64,000 nt of DNA from Pseudomonas tensinigenes (GTDB lineage Bacteria > Pseudomonadota > Gammaproteobacteria > Pseudomonadales > Pseudomonadaceae): assembly GCF_014268445.2 (NCBI RefSeq), contig NZ_CP077089.1, forward strand, positions 1,915,501 to 1,979,500. The letters are read 5' to 3'. A model generated the notes under the pieces. It was not told where the DNA came from, ran no database searches, and worked only from the letters and a program-made list of their open reading frames with translations. The translations under genes and the position numbers were made by a program. Below are positions 27,133-35,557 of the stretch, piece by piece; positions within the stretch are counted from its first letter, which is position 1; every line of letters begins with the position of its first letter.

Positions 27133-28902
27133 ATGCTCGCAAGTCGGCACGTGGTACTGCGCGGTGGCGCCAAATGGCTGCTGGTCGTCGGTGTTTTCAG
27201 CTATTCGGCCTGGTCGATGGCCTTGGGGCTGGGTGATATTACTGTTCATTCAGGCCTTAATCAGCCACTCAAGGCTGACATCGCGTTGGTCGATGTCGGC
27301 GGGCTGACGCAAAACGATCTGGCGGTGCGTCTGGCCACGGCGGATGAGTTCGCCGAGGCCGGGGTCGAGCGAGTGTTCTTCCTCAACGACCTCAAGTTCA
27401 TTCCGATCCTGCATGGCAATCGCCAGATGATCCGGGTGACCTCCAGTAAACCGGTCAACGAACCCTTCTTGAATTTCCTCGTGCAGCTCAATCAGCCCAA
27501 TGGCCGTTTGCTGCGCGAGTACACGGTGTTGATCGATCCACCGGGTTCGCCGGGTATCGTGCCGGCCACCGATGAGCCGGATCCACTTGCGCAATCCTCC
27601 GGTTTTCCTACTGTCGAGCCTGCCGTGGCTGCGCCGCAGGCAGCTCAAGGCAAGCGCGATACCTTGCCAAAGCCTGCCACCCCGCCCGCCAACGATGCGC
27701 TGGCCGAGCAATTGGCCGCCAGTGTGTTGCTGGGCCAGCAACTGCAGAAGACTGTCGACGAACTCAATGCAAAACTGCAGACACAGGATGTGCAGATTGC
27801 CGACGGCAAGAAGCAGATCGCTGACCTGCAAACGCGCCTGGTCGAACTTCAGCAAGCGCCGCCACCGACTGTAGTGACACCCGTACCGGTTTCGCCCCCT
27901 GTTGTGACGCCGGTCGCGTCCGGCGATGACGGTTTGAACTGGCCATTGCTCGGTGGCTTGTTGCTGTTGCTGGGGGCACTGGCCGGGTTGTTTGTACACC
28001 GTCGACGGCTACAACAGACACCGGCTGACGAACCGCAGCCGCTCTTGCAGCAGGGCAGTGAGCCGGATTTGCCTGAAGCCGATAACGCAGGATCAGTCAG
28101 CGCTTCTGTCTCTGCCCAACATCGTGAAGAACCGGCGGCGGGTGATGTGCTGGAAGCAGTAGGGATCTATCTGGCCTATGGCCGACTCGGCGAAGCTGCC
28201 GGGCTGCTGCGCGATGCTTTGCACAAAGAGCCGGAGCGCACCGATATCGGTTTGCAGTTGCTTGAAGTACTGGGGCGCCAGGGTGACAGCGCCGCGTTTG
28301 AACAACAGGAAAGTCATTTGCGTGAGCTGGGCGTGGCTGTCCAGACGTTGCAGGATGTGCGCGCTCGACATCCGAAACTGGCAAGTGCCGCGCTGTTGGC
28401 CGGCGCGCCGCCGGTCATTGCGGCGGCCCCCATTGTCGTTGCACCACAGCTGCCGGAAGATGATTTCGAGTTGAATCTGGGCGAGCTGTCGATGGATTCC
28501 AGTTGGGATCTGGAGGACAGTCGCCCGGCCTCAACCGAACCATCGGCTGATACCTCGGCGCTGGGTTCCGGCCTGCGAGTACTGCCTCAGGATTTCGAGT
28601 TGCCGGAGGCGACCAGCGCAGACGCTGAGCTTGAGTGGATCCCCGAACCGGAGGCCGAGCCGCTGGATGAAGATTTTCTCAATGAATTTGCCGATACCGA
28701 GCCGTCACTGGCGTTGCAACCGCTGGACTTGCAGGAACCGGAGCCGGTACACGACGACAATTCCGGCAAGCTCGAACAGGCGCAGACGTGCATCGATGAC
28801 GGTGACATCGACAGTGCAATTGCGTTGCTCAATGAGTTGCTCAAGGAAGGGGATGAGCCGTTGAAGCAAACGGCGCGGACGTTGCTGGCGGGGATTCGCT
28901 GA
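27133..28902 (+). CDS. FimV-like inner-membrane/periplasmic protein
   Basis: A 589-aa FimV family protein. The N-terminal hydrophobic segment is followed by the FimV N-domain (ALGLGDITVHSGLNQPLKAD to EYTVLIDPP, about 30-145). Then come a Pro/Ala linker, a coiled coil (QKTVDELNAKLQTQDVQIAD, about 203-245), a single membrane helix (LLGGLLLLLGALAGLFVHRR, about 275-297), an acidic cytoplasmic region and a short TPR-like C-terminus (IDSAIALLNELLKEGDEPLK). The start is put at the second ATG (27133) because AAGG sits seven bases before it; an ATG at 27127 is too close to the ribosome site. It is shorter than typical FimV/HubP polar landmark proteins and lacks an obvious LysM, so it is probably a paralogue. 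Confidence 0.85.
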   Translation: MLASRHVVLRGGAKWLLVVGVFSYSAWSMALGLGDITVHSGLNQPLKADIALVDVGGLTQNDLAVRLATADEFAEAGVERVFFLNDLKFIPILHGNRQMIRVTSSKPVNEPFLNFLVQLNQPNGRLLREYTVLIDPPGSPGIVPATDEPDPLAQSSGFPTVEPAVAAPQAAQGKRDTLPKPATPPANDALAEQLAASVLLGQQLQKTVDELNAKLQTQDVQIADGKKQIADLQTRLVELQQAPPPTVVTPVPVSPPVVTPVASGDDGLNWPLLGGLLLLLGALAGLFVHRRRLQQTPADEPQPLLQQGSEPDLPEADNAGSVSASVSAQHREEPAAGDVLEAVGIYLAYGRLGEAAGLLRDALHKEPERTDIGLQLLEVLGRQGDSAAFEQQESHLRELGVAVQTLQDVRARHPKLASAALLAGAPPVIAAAPIVVAPQLPEDDFELNLGELSMDSSWDLEDSRPASTEPSADTSALGSGLRVLPQDFELPEATSADAELEWIPEPEAEPLDEDFLNEFADTEPSLALQPLDLQEPEPVHDDNSGKLEQAQTCIDDGDIDSAIALLNELLKEGDEPLKQTARTLLAGIR

Positions 28903-28931
28903 ACCCGATGGTTTTGCGGTGTATTTTATGC

Positions 28932-29003
28932 CGCTATCGCGAGCAGGCTCACTCCTACAGGGGAACGCATTCCAATGTAGGAGTGAGCCTGCTCGCGATA
29001 GCG
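28932..29003. repeat. REP pair
   Basis: CGCTATCGCGAGCAGGCTCA...inverted as GAGTGAGCCTGCTCGCGATA. It lies between the convergent fimV-like and plpD-like genes. Confidence 0.9.
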
Positions 29004-29021
29004 ATTCGTCAGGCGACCTGA

Positions 29022-31211
29022 TCAGAAGGTCTGCCCCAGATTCAGATAAACCGCCTGCTCATTCGCATCATTCAACCCATAACTGAAATTCAAAGGCCCC
29101 AGCGGCGTGTCGAAACCGATAAACACGCTGGCGGCGTTGATGTAGCCACTGTCGAACTCATTGTCGTTGTTCCACGCCCGCCCACGCTCCAGCGAGGCGC
29201 CGGCATACAGCGGGAAGTCCAGCGGCAGATAAGAGCGCGGCGTCAGACGGCGGTAGTACACCGCGCGCATCAGGCTGATGTTCTGTCCGGAAATCGCGTC
29301 CTCACGGAAACCCGACAACTGTCGCGCACCGCCGAGCAGGAAACTCGATGTCACCACGTTGGCGTCGTCCAGCGTGCGCCCGTAGCGCCCACCGAGAATC
29401 AGCGTATCCGGGCCATGGCTCATGGCTTTGTCGATTTTAAAGTCCCACTGCCGATAACGCGTGTCCGACCCCAGGCCCGGTTCAAACTGCGTCAGCGTCA
29501 GGCTGACGTCCTTGCCTTCGTGAGGGAAGTACACGTTATCCAGTGAGTCGTACGAATACTTCAGCGCATAGAAACCTTCGTTGAAGTTTTCACTCGGCAG
29601 ATCCTGATCGCCAATGCGTACATCGGCCTTGCCCCACGCCTCACCGACGCCGAAACGTACTTCGCCGTTGTTGCCGATCTGTCGACCGAAGTTGAGGCCG
29701 AAACCGTAGCGCTCGACGCGGTACTGCGCGATCGGATCGTTGTCGAGCACCGCTTCAACGTTCTGCGCTTCGAACGAAGCATACGGCGCGACGAAGTAGC
29801 GCGAACCAACGTCGAGCGGTTGATAGAACTCGGTGTACAGCTCTTGTTTGTCGCCAATTTGCGCGCGGGTCAGCCATTCCGCGCCGAGGCGATTGATGCC
29901 GTTGATGCGATAGCTGGCACCGAGGTTGAAGGCGCTGTCGCCACGCATGTCGTCGGACAGGTTGAGGCCGACCCGCAAGTAATCGGTGCCGCTGCGTTTG
30001 CCCCGAGCGCTGATCACCAGGGTGTGATCCTCGCCCTTGTGCACCACGCGGTATTGCACCTGCTCGAAGTAGTCGAGGCCATACAAGGTGCCCATGTCCG
30101 AGTGCAGGCGCCCCAGATCCAGCGGCTCGCCGATGTGCTGGCGGATGTAATAGCGAATGACATCGTCGTCGACCTTCGAGTCGTTCTCGACGCGGATCGC
30201 GGTAATGATCGGCGTGCGCTGCCCCGGCGAGCGCGCGGCATTGAGTTCGGCATCCTGGGATTCGTCGGGCTTGAGCTGAGCAAGGCGCGCATCGAGGATC
30301 CGGGTTGCGCGGTAACCGGCGTCGATCATCTCCTGAGCCTTGCCGAAATCGGTGACACCGAACGCCGCCAGTGCGGGCTGAATCAGCACATCTGAGGATT
30401 TCAGCGCGGCCAGTTGTTCTTCGGAGTTACTGCGGGTCATCAGGGTGATCGACTGGTTCAGCACGTCGACCACGGTGGTCAGTTGTTTGCGATTGCGCAG
30501 CGGTGTGCCGATATCGACGACGATGGCCACGTCGACGCCCATTTCTCGTGCCACATCGAGAGGAATGTTGTCGGTCATGCCGCCGTCGACCAGTAGCCGG
30601 CCATTGAGTTCGACCGGGGCGAACACCGCCGGGATCGACATGCTCGCGCGGATCACCTGCGGCAAGTGGCCTTTGCGGAACACCACTTTTTCGCCATTGG
30701 AAATGTCGGTGGCTACGGCGCGGAACGGGATTGGCAGTTTGTCGAAGTCGCGGGTGTCGCTGGTGTGCGCCAACAGGCTTTCCAGCAGCAGCGCTAGGTT
30801 CTGGCCCTGAATCACGCCCAGTGGCAGGCCGAGGCTGCCGTCGTCGCGAAAGCTCAGCTTCTGTTTGACCAGAAAGTCGCGGTCATCCTGCTTGCGCCGA
30901 AACGGCACGTCTTCGCGCGGTGGGGCGTCGGACAGCGCGGCTTGCCAGTCAATGTTCAGCGCGAGTTTTTCCAGTTCATCAATCTTGTAGCCCGAGGCGT
31001 ACAGACCGCCGATCACTGCGCCCATGCTGGTGCCGGCGATCGCATCGATCTTGATGCCTTGCTCTTCGAGCGCCTTGAGCACACCGATGTGCGCCAATCC
31101 GCGCGCAGCGCCGCCGGACAGCACCAGACCGACTTTCGGTCGCGGCGCCTCACTGGCATGGACAAGCAGAGGAAGGAAACCAAGCAGCAGGCAGAACAGC
31201 AGACGGCGCAT
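29022..31211 (-). CDS. plpD: PlpD-like patatin phospholipase autotransporter (type Vd)
   Basis: A 729-aa outer-membrane protein with a secreted lipase domain. Signal peptide is residues 1-19 (LLFCLLLGFLPLLVHAS). The patatin domain (about 26-230) has the oxyanion loop GGAARG, nucleophile motif GTSMG (Ser62) and catalytic DGG (Asp209). A POTRA-like domain (about 330-400, TAIRVENDSKVDDDVIRYYI) precedes a 16-strand Omp85/BamA-type barrel ending in NLGQTF. This order (patatin-POTRA-barrel) defines the Type Vd secretion family named for P. aeruginosa PlpD. It is monocistronic, divergent from the SelW-like gene 71 bp away. The ribosome site is weak. Expected activity is phospholipase A1. Confidence 0.95.
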   Translation of the reverse strand: MRRLLFCLLLGFLPLLVHASEAPRPKVGLVLSGGAARGLAHIGVLKALEEQGIKIDAIAGTSMGAVIGGLYASGYKIDELEKLALNIDWQAALSDAPPREDVPFRRKQDDRDFLVKQKLSFRDDGSLGLPLGVIQGQNLALLLESLLAHTSDTRDFDKLPIPFRAVATDISNGEKVVFRKGHLPQVIRASMSIPAVFAPVELNGRLLVDGGMTDNIPLDVAREMGVDVAIVVDIGTPLRNRKQLTTVVDVLNQSITLMTRSNSEEQLAALKSSDVLIQPALAAFGVTDFGKAQEMIDAGYRATRILDARLAQLKPDESQDAELNAARSPGQRTPIITAIRVENDSKVDDDVIRYYIRQHIGEPLDLGRLHSDMGTLYGLDYFEQVQYRVVHKGEDHTLVISARGKRSGTDYLRVGLNLSDDMRGDSAFNLGASYRINGINRLGAEWLTRAQIGDKQELYTEFYQPLDVGSRYFVAPYASFEAQNVEAVLDNDPIAQYRVERYGFGLNFGRQIGNNGEVRFGVGEAWGKADVRIGDQDLPSENFNEGFYALKYSYDSLDNVYFPHEGKDVSLTLTQFEPGLGSDTRYRQWDFKIDKAMSHGPDTLILGGRYGRTLDDANVVTSSFLLGGARQLSGFREDAISGQNISLMRAVYYRRLTPRSYLPLDFPLYAGASLERGRAWNNDNEFDSGYINAASVFIGFDTPLGPLNFSYGLNDANEQAVYLNLGQTF

Positions 31212-31282
31212 TGTGAGTCTCGGGGCAAGCGTTAAAGCCGGCTATTATAGCGGCGCCCTCTGTCTCAGGAGTTTCAGCAAAC

Positions 31283-31570
31283 ATGACTGTCGCAAAAGCA
31301 GAAGTTGTCATCACCTATTGCACTCAGTGCCAGTGGCTGCTGCGCGCCGCGTGGCTGGCGCAGGAGCTGCTCAGTACCTTCGGCGATGACCTCGGCAAAG
31401 TCTCGTTGGTGCCAGGCACCGGCGGGGTATTTCACATCACCTGCGCCGGCGTGCAGATCTGGGAACGCAAGGCCGACGGTGGGTTTCCCGAGGCCAAGGT
31501 GCTGAAACAGCGGGTTCGTGATCAGATCGACCCTGAGCGCGACCTCGGCCACAACGACCGCACTCAGTGA
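31283..31570 (+). CDS. SelT/SelW/SelH family (Rdx) thioredoxin-like protein
   Basis: A 95-aa protein with the redox motif YCTQCQW (Cys13, Cys16) of the SelW-like Rdx family, here Cys rather than selenocysteine. It also has VSLVPGTGGVFHITCAGVQI and WERKADGGFPEAKVLKQRVR, the family's GGxFEV-like strand and C-terminal helix. It is probably a small cytosolic thiol-redox protein; the bacterial role is not well defined. AGGAG is 11 bases before the ATG. Its 3' end overlaps the convergent EamA gene by 7 bp. Confidence 0.9.
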   Translation: MTVAKAEVVITYCTQCQWLLRAAWLAQELLSTFGDDLGKVSLVPGTGGVFHITCAGVQIWERKADGGFPEAKVLKQRVRDQIDPERDLGHNDRTQ

Positions 31571-32457
31571 GACGCGGCCTCGGCGGCGACGGTTTTCTTG
31601 GTGGCGCTGCCGGACATCCGCGCGGAAACGACGATGGCGATGATGATCAGTGCGCCGCCCATCAACATCCGTAGCGTCGGGTTTTCGTTGAACAGCAGCC
31701 AGGCAATGGTAATGCCGTAAACCGGCTCCATGGCAAACACCACCGCCGCCGTGCGTGCTTTGATCACCGCCAGACTGGCGACGAACAGGCTATGAGCGAC
31801 GCCGGTGCAGAACACCCCGAGCAGGGCGATCCAGAGCCAGTCCAGTGCCCGCACTTCGCTGAGTTGCGGCGCCGCAACCGGCAGCAGACACAACGCCACC
31901 ACGACGTTTTGACACAACGCTGCCTGCACCGCCGGTATGCGTCCGGAGCTGGCGCGATTGGTCAGCGACAGCAGCGAAAACAGCAGCCCCGAAAGCACCG
32001 ACCAGAGCAAACCGATGGTCGCGCCGCTGCCCAGATCGAAGGCCGGGGTCACCAGAATCAGGCCGATGCTGACCAACACCACCAGCACAATTTCATTGGC
32101 ACGGATGCGTTCGCGGAAAATCAGCCCTTCGAGAATCACCGTGAAGGCCGGGAAACTGGCGAAGCCCAATGTTGCGATGGCGACACCGGCGATCTTCACC
32201 GACAGGAAGAAACTCACCCAGTGCCCGGCCAGCAGCACGCCGCTGAGGGCGAGCCGCCGCCAATCCACGGCCTGAAGTTTCTGCCAGCCGTGCTGACTGG
32301 CAAAACGGGCGAAAAATGCCAGGGCGAGCACGGCGAACGCGGCGCGACCGAAGACGATCACGGCGGGGGACGCGGCAGCGAGTTTGCCGAACACACCGGT
32401 CAGGCCAAACATCAAAGCGCCTATATGCAGAGCGCCAAGGGCGGTACGCGGAGTCAT
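31564..32457 (-). CDS. EamA/DMT-family transporter
   Basis: A 297-aa inner-membrane protein with ten predicted hydrophobic helices in two EamA halves (first half ALGALHIGALMFGLTGVFGK; second half ATIGLLWSVLSGLLFSLLSL). The C-terminal 'MEPVYGITIAWLLFNENPTL' is the classic EamA 'EP' helix. The start at 32457 has AAGG seven bases upstream. A 34-residue in-frame extension runs into the inverted repeat at 32492 and is rejected. The substrate is unknown; DMT exporters of this type often move amino acids or metabolites. The AraC regulator immediately upstream on the same strand (183 bp away) is a plausible controller. Confidence 0.92.
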   Translation of the reverse strand: MTPRTALGALHIGALMFGLTGVFGKLAAASPAVIVFGRAAFAVLALAFFARFASQHGWQKLQAVDWRRLALSGVLLAGHWVSFFLSVKIAGVAIATLGFASFPAFTVILEGLIFRERIRANEIVLVVLVSIGLILVTPAFDLGSGATIGLLWSVLSGLLFSLLSLTNRASSGRIPAVQAALCQNVVVALCLLPVAAPQLSEVRALDWLWIALLGVFCTGVAHSLFVASLAVIKARTAAVVFAMEPVYGITIAWLLFNENPTLRMLMGGALIIIAIVVSARMSGSATKKTVAAEAASH

Positions 32458-32491
32458 TGCAATCCTTAATCCAGACACGGTTTCTTGTGAT

Positions 32492-32593
32492 GATCGTCCC
32501 CATGCTCTGCGTGGGAATGCCTCTAGGGACGCTCTGCGTCCAGTGACGCGGAGCGTCACGGGCTACATTCCCACGCGGAGCGCGGGAACGATC
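32492..32593. repeat. Long imperfect inverted repeat, REP-like type IV
   Basis: GATCGTCCCCATGCTCTGCG...pairs with CGCGGAGCGCGGGAACGATC, with an inner pair GGGACGCTCTGCGTCC/GACGCGGAGCGTCAC. It fills the gap between the EamA gene and its AraC neighbour. It resembles dispersed Pseudomonas intergenic repeats. Confidence 0.75.
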
Positions 32594-32639
32594 AATTAGT
32601 CCATTGAACCGCGTCTCGGCCTACAAGTCTGTCGGCAGA

Positions 32640-33404
32640 CTATCGTCTTTTGTCGCAGGAATCGCGCCGAAGCTGGCCGGGTGATGCACCGAACTCACGT
32701 AGGACCGCGGCCGAGAAGGCACTCTGCGAGCTGTAGCCGACGCGACTGGCAACTTCGCCGATCGGCAGGGCTGTGTCGCGCAGCAGTTGCACCGCGAGAT
32801 GCAGGCGCCGACTGCGGATGTAATCCATCGGCGTCTGCCCGCATTCGGCCATGAACCGTACATGCAGGCGCGCGCTGGACAACCCGGCCACGCGCGCCAG
32901 ATCGGCGACTTGCAGCGGATAAGCGGCGTTTTGCTCAATGTGCGCATCCAGCGCGGCGTAGGGCAGGCGACGTGCGACGAGTTCGCCAGGTTGCGTGTGA
33001 TTGAGACTGGCCAGCAGCAATACCGCGCCTTGCTGCGCGATCAACGGATCGCTGACCGGACTGTTCGCCAGCCAGCTGACCAACTGGCTTTGCCCCGCAT
33101 CGAGTGACAGTCGCGCCGGCAGGTCGAGCAAGCGTTGGCTGGCCTCGGCGTGCTCACCCAGCGAGTCCTTCACCCATTGCCCCTCAGGGATGTCGAGGAC
33201 CAGACAGCGGCTGCCGTCGGGACTGCCGCAGGCATGATGAGCGCCGGACGGAATCACTACGAAACTCTGCTGACGCACCTGACTGCCACAACCCTCGACC
33301 TCGAAATCCAGTGCACCGGACAGGCCGAACACCAATTGCGCGTGCTCGTGGCTATGCGCGATCAAGTCGTGGGTGTACTGACGCAGGGTGAGGATCGGTC
33401 GCAT
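32640..33404 (-). CDS. AraC-family transcriptional regulator (cupin type)
   Basis: A 254-aa regulator. The N-terminal cupin-like ligand domain (HSHEHAQLVFGLSGALDFEV, VVIPSGAHHACG) is followed by two helix-turn-helices: VADLARVAGLSSARLHVRFM and IGEVASRVGYSSQSAFSAAV, then LREFGASPGQLRR, the AraC signature. The start ATG at 33404 lies in an intergenic gap of 135 bp from the divergent LpxH-like gene. It precedes the EamA transporter on the same strand, an arrangement common for exporters and their regulators. The inducer is unknown. Confidence 0.93.
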   Translation of the reverse strand: MRPILTLRQYTHDLIAHSHEHAQLVFGLSGALDFEVEGCGSQVRQQSFVVIPSGAHHACGSPDGSRCLVLDIPEGQWVKDSLGEHAEASQRLLDLPARLSLDAGQSQLVSWLANSPVSDPLIAQQGAVLLLASLNHTQPGELVARRLPYAALDAHIEQNAAYPLQVADLARVAGLSSARLHVRFMAECGQTPMDYIRSRRLHLAVQLLRDTALPIGEVASRVGYSSQSAFSAAVLREFGASPGQLRRDSCDKRR

Positions 33405-33539
33405 GGCAGGTTGTCTCCGAAGTGGCCGTCAGTCTACACCGGCGCACACCGGATGCGTTGTCACAGGACTGACTCACGCCTGTCATGGTCGATTAACCGG
33501 GCAGGCGCAGAGTGGCGAAAACATCGCAGAGGGTTGCCC

Positions 33540-34355
33540 ATGACCAGCGCCGAGCTCGCCAGACCCAGTCGCAAACAACGGGTGCGAACCCTGTGGATCT
33601 CCGACGTGCATCTGGGCACGCGCGATTGCCAGGCCGAGCACTTGTCGCAATTTCTCAAGGGCTACCATGCCGACAAGATTTATTTGGTCGGCGACATTAT
33701 TGACGGCTGGAAACTGCGCGGCGGTATGTACTGGCCGCAGGCGCATACCAACGTGATCCGGCGTTTGCTGACCATGAGCAAGCGCGGCACCGAGGTGATT
33801 TACGTCACCGGTAATCACGACGAATTCCTGCGTCGGTATTCCAAGCTGATACTGGGCAATATCCAACTGGTCGACGAGGCGGTGCATGTCACCGCCGATG
33901 GTCGGCATCTGCTGGTGATTCACGGCGATCAGTTCGATGTCATCACCCGTTATCACCGCTGGCTGGCCTTCCTCGGCGACTCCGCCTACGAATTCACCCT
34001 GACCCTCAACCGCTGGCTCAACCATTGGCGGGCGCGGTATGGCTACGGTTACTGGTCACTCTCGGCGTACCTGAAACACAAGGTTAAGACGGCGGTGAGT
34101 TTCATCAGTGATTTTGAAGAAGCCATTGCCCACGAGTGTGTGAAGCGCGAGTTGCATGGTGTGGTGTGCGGGCACATTCACCATGCCGAGATCCGCAAGG
34201 TGGGGGAGGTGGATTACCTCAATTGCGGTGATTGGGTGGAGTCGTGCACAGCGCTGATCGAGCATTGGGACGGCACGATCGAGCTGTATCGGCTGGCGGA
34301 TGCGCAGGCGCGGGAGGCGGAGCTCAAGGCGGCCAAAGTCGCCGAACTCGCCTGA
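33540..34355 (+). CDS. LpxH-like UDP-2,3-diacylglucosamine diphosphatase family phosphoesterase
   Basis: A 271-aa metallophosphoesterase of the COG2908/LpxH-like group. Metal-ligand motifs appear in order: DVHLG, GDIIDGW, GNHDEF, VIHGDQFD, and GHIHHAEIR. Compared with canonical LpxH (~240 aa) it carries the YGYGYWSLSAYLKHKVKTA insertion and a charged C-terminal tail, typical of the second, LpxH-like family. It probably removes UMP from UDP-diacylglucosamine or acts on a related lipid; canonical lpxH usually lies elsewhere in Pseudomonas. The start at 33540 follows AGAGGG by six bases; a long upstream in-frame extension overlaps the AraC gene antisense and is not credible. Confidence 0.88.
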   Translation: MTSAELARPSRKQRVRTLWISDVHLGTRDCQAEHLSQFLKGYHADKIYLVGDIIDGWKLRGGMYWPQAHTNVIRRLLTMSKRGTEVIYVTGNHDEFLRRYSKLILGNIQLVDEAVHVTADGRHLLVIHGDQFDVITRYHRWLAFLGDSAYEFTLTLNRWLNHWRARYGYGYWSLSAYLKHKVKTAVSFISDFEEAIAHECVKRELHGVVCGHIHHAEIRKVGEVDYLNCGDWVESCTALIEHWDGTIELYRLADAQAREAELKAAKVAELA

Positions 34356-34370
34356 GCGAAAGAGAACCCT

Positions 34371-34458
34371 GTGGGAGCGAGCCTGCTCGCGAAAGCGATA
34401 AATCAGGCAAAGCCGTGTCGCCTGACACTCCGCATTCGCGAGCAGGCTCGCTCCCACA
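34371..34458. repeat. REP pair
   Basis: GTGGGAGCGAGCCTGCTCGC...GCGAGCAGGCTCGCTCCCAC with a spacer of ~45 bp, between convergent genes. Confidence 0.92.
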
Positions 34459-34476
34459 TTTTGGATTGTGGCGTTC

Positions 34477-35067
34477 TCAGGCGGGGCTGTGTTCCTCCAT
34501 TGCAGCTTTGTAAATCGAGTTCTTCGGCTGCGCAAACAACCGTTCCATCATCGGCTCAAAGAAGCTCAACGGCAGCGCGTCATAGCCCGGATCAAACGCC
34601 GCCGCATCGTATTTGGCACAAAACTCGGCGGTCGCTTGATACTGCGGATGGTCGGCGAACTGCTCGCGCAGATGCCGATCCATGCCCAGGTGATGAAAGA
34701 AGTAATACCCCTGAAACACCCCGTGCTTCTCGACCATCCACAGATTCTCGGCACTGACGAACGGCTTGAGAATCGCCGCAGCAATGTCCGGATGGTTATA
34801 TGAACCGAGCGTGTCACCAATGTCATGCAGCAACGCGCAAACCACGTATTCCTCGTCGCGCCCGTCACGAAACGCGCGGGTGGCGGTTTGCAGCGAGTGG
34901 GTCAGGCGATCCACCGGAAAGCCGCCGAAATCGCCTTCGAGCAATTTCAGGTGAGTCATGATCCGCGAGGGCAACTGTTTGGCGTAGGCACTGAAGTCAG
35001 CGGCGATGATCGCCCAGTCTTCCTGCGTACCGTCCTTCATATGGGTGAAGCGGGCATTGGCATTCAT
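34477..35067 (-). CDS. HD-domain protein (COG4341-like)
   Basis: A 196-aa protein of the HD superfamily. HD residues are seen in LTHSLQTATRAFRDG and VCALLHDIGDTLGSYNH, with later H residues in FFHHLGMD and an FDPGYD segment. The pattern resembles predicted HD phosphohydrolases and the mixed-valent di-iron oxygenases of the PhnZ/inositol-oxygenase type, so hydrolase versus oxygenase is open. The start has GAGG seven bases upstream. It begins 14 bp after the stop of the Mpo1-like gene, so the two are almost certainly co-transcribed and may act on one substrate. Confidence 0.85.
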   Translation of the reverse strand: MNANARFTHMKDGTQEDWAIIAADFSAYAKQLPSRIMTHLKLLEGDFGGFPVDRLTHSLQTATRAFRDGRDEEYVVCALLHDIGDTLGSYNHPDIAAAILKPFVSAENLWMVEKHGVFQGYYFFHHLGMDRHLREQFADHPQYQATAEFCAKYDAAAFDPGYDALPLSFFEPMMERLFAQPKNSIYKAAMEEHSPA

Positions 35068-35081
35068 TGGCTGACCCTCAT

Positions 35082-35393
35082 TCAGAACGCCACGCGACCC
35101 AGAATCATGTCGCGGTACATGACGAAGTCGCCGAGCAGGCTGTACAGCGGGTGCTGGAAAGTCGCCGGTCGGTTCTTTTCAAAGAAGAAGTGCCCGACCC
35201 AGGCAAAGCTGTAACCGGCCAGCGGCACCGCCAATAGCAGCAGCCAGGCGCCTTTGGCGATGGTCATCGCCAGAATGAAAATCACCAGTGTCGTGCCGAT
35301 GAAGTGCAGACGCCGGCAGGTGCTGTTGCTGTGTTCGCTGAGGTAATACGGATAGAACTCAGCGAAGCTGCTGAAATGCTTGATGTTTTCCAC
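35082..35393 (-). CDS. Mpo1-like (DUF962) membrane protein
   Basis: A 103-aa membrane protein of the DUF962/Mpo1 family; yeast Mpo1 is a 2-hydroxy fatty acid dioxygenase. It has the conserved FYPYYLSEHSNSTCRRLHFI (His ligands), two hydrophobic helices (TTLVIFILAMTIAKGAW, LLLAVPLAGYSFAWVGHFFF) and NRPATFQHPLYSLLGDF. I choose the GTG at 35393 (VENIKHF), which matches the usual family N-terminus; an ATG at 35468 would add 25 unrelated residues. It forms an operon with the HD protein. Confidence 0.85.
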   Translation of the reverse strand: MENIKHFSSFAEFYPYYLSEHSNSTCRRLHFIGTTLVIFILAMTIAKGAWLLLLAVPLAGYSFAWVGHFFFEKNRPATFQHPLYSLLGDFVMYRDMILGRVAF

Positions 35394-35557
35394 GACCGCG
35401 TTCTCTGTGGTTATTGTTCTGGCGACGAGTTGTGCTGCGGGTAGCTTATTTGAGTCTAGAGTGATCATTGGCGTGGGCCAGTGACAATCGGCGCCACTTT
35501 AGTATCCTTCGCAAATCAGGCCGTAACATGCGGCCCCTCATGTAAAAGAAAAACGCC

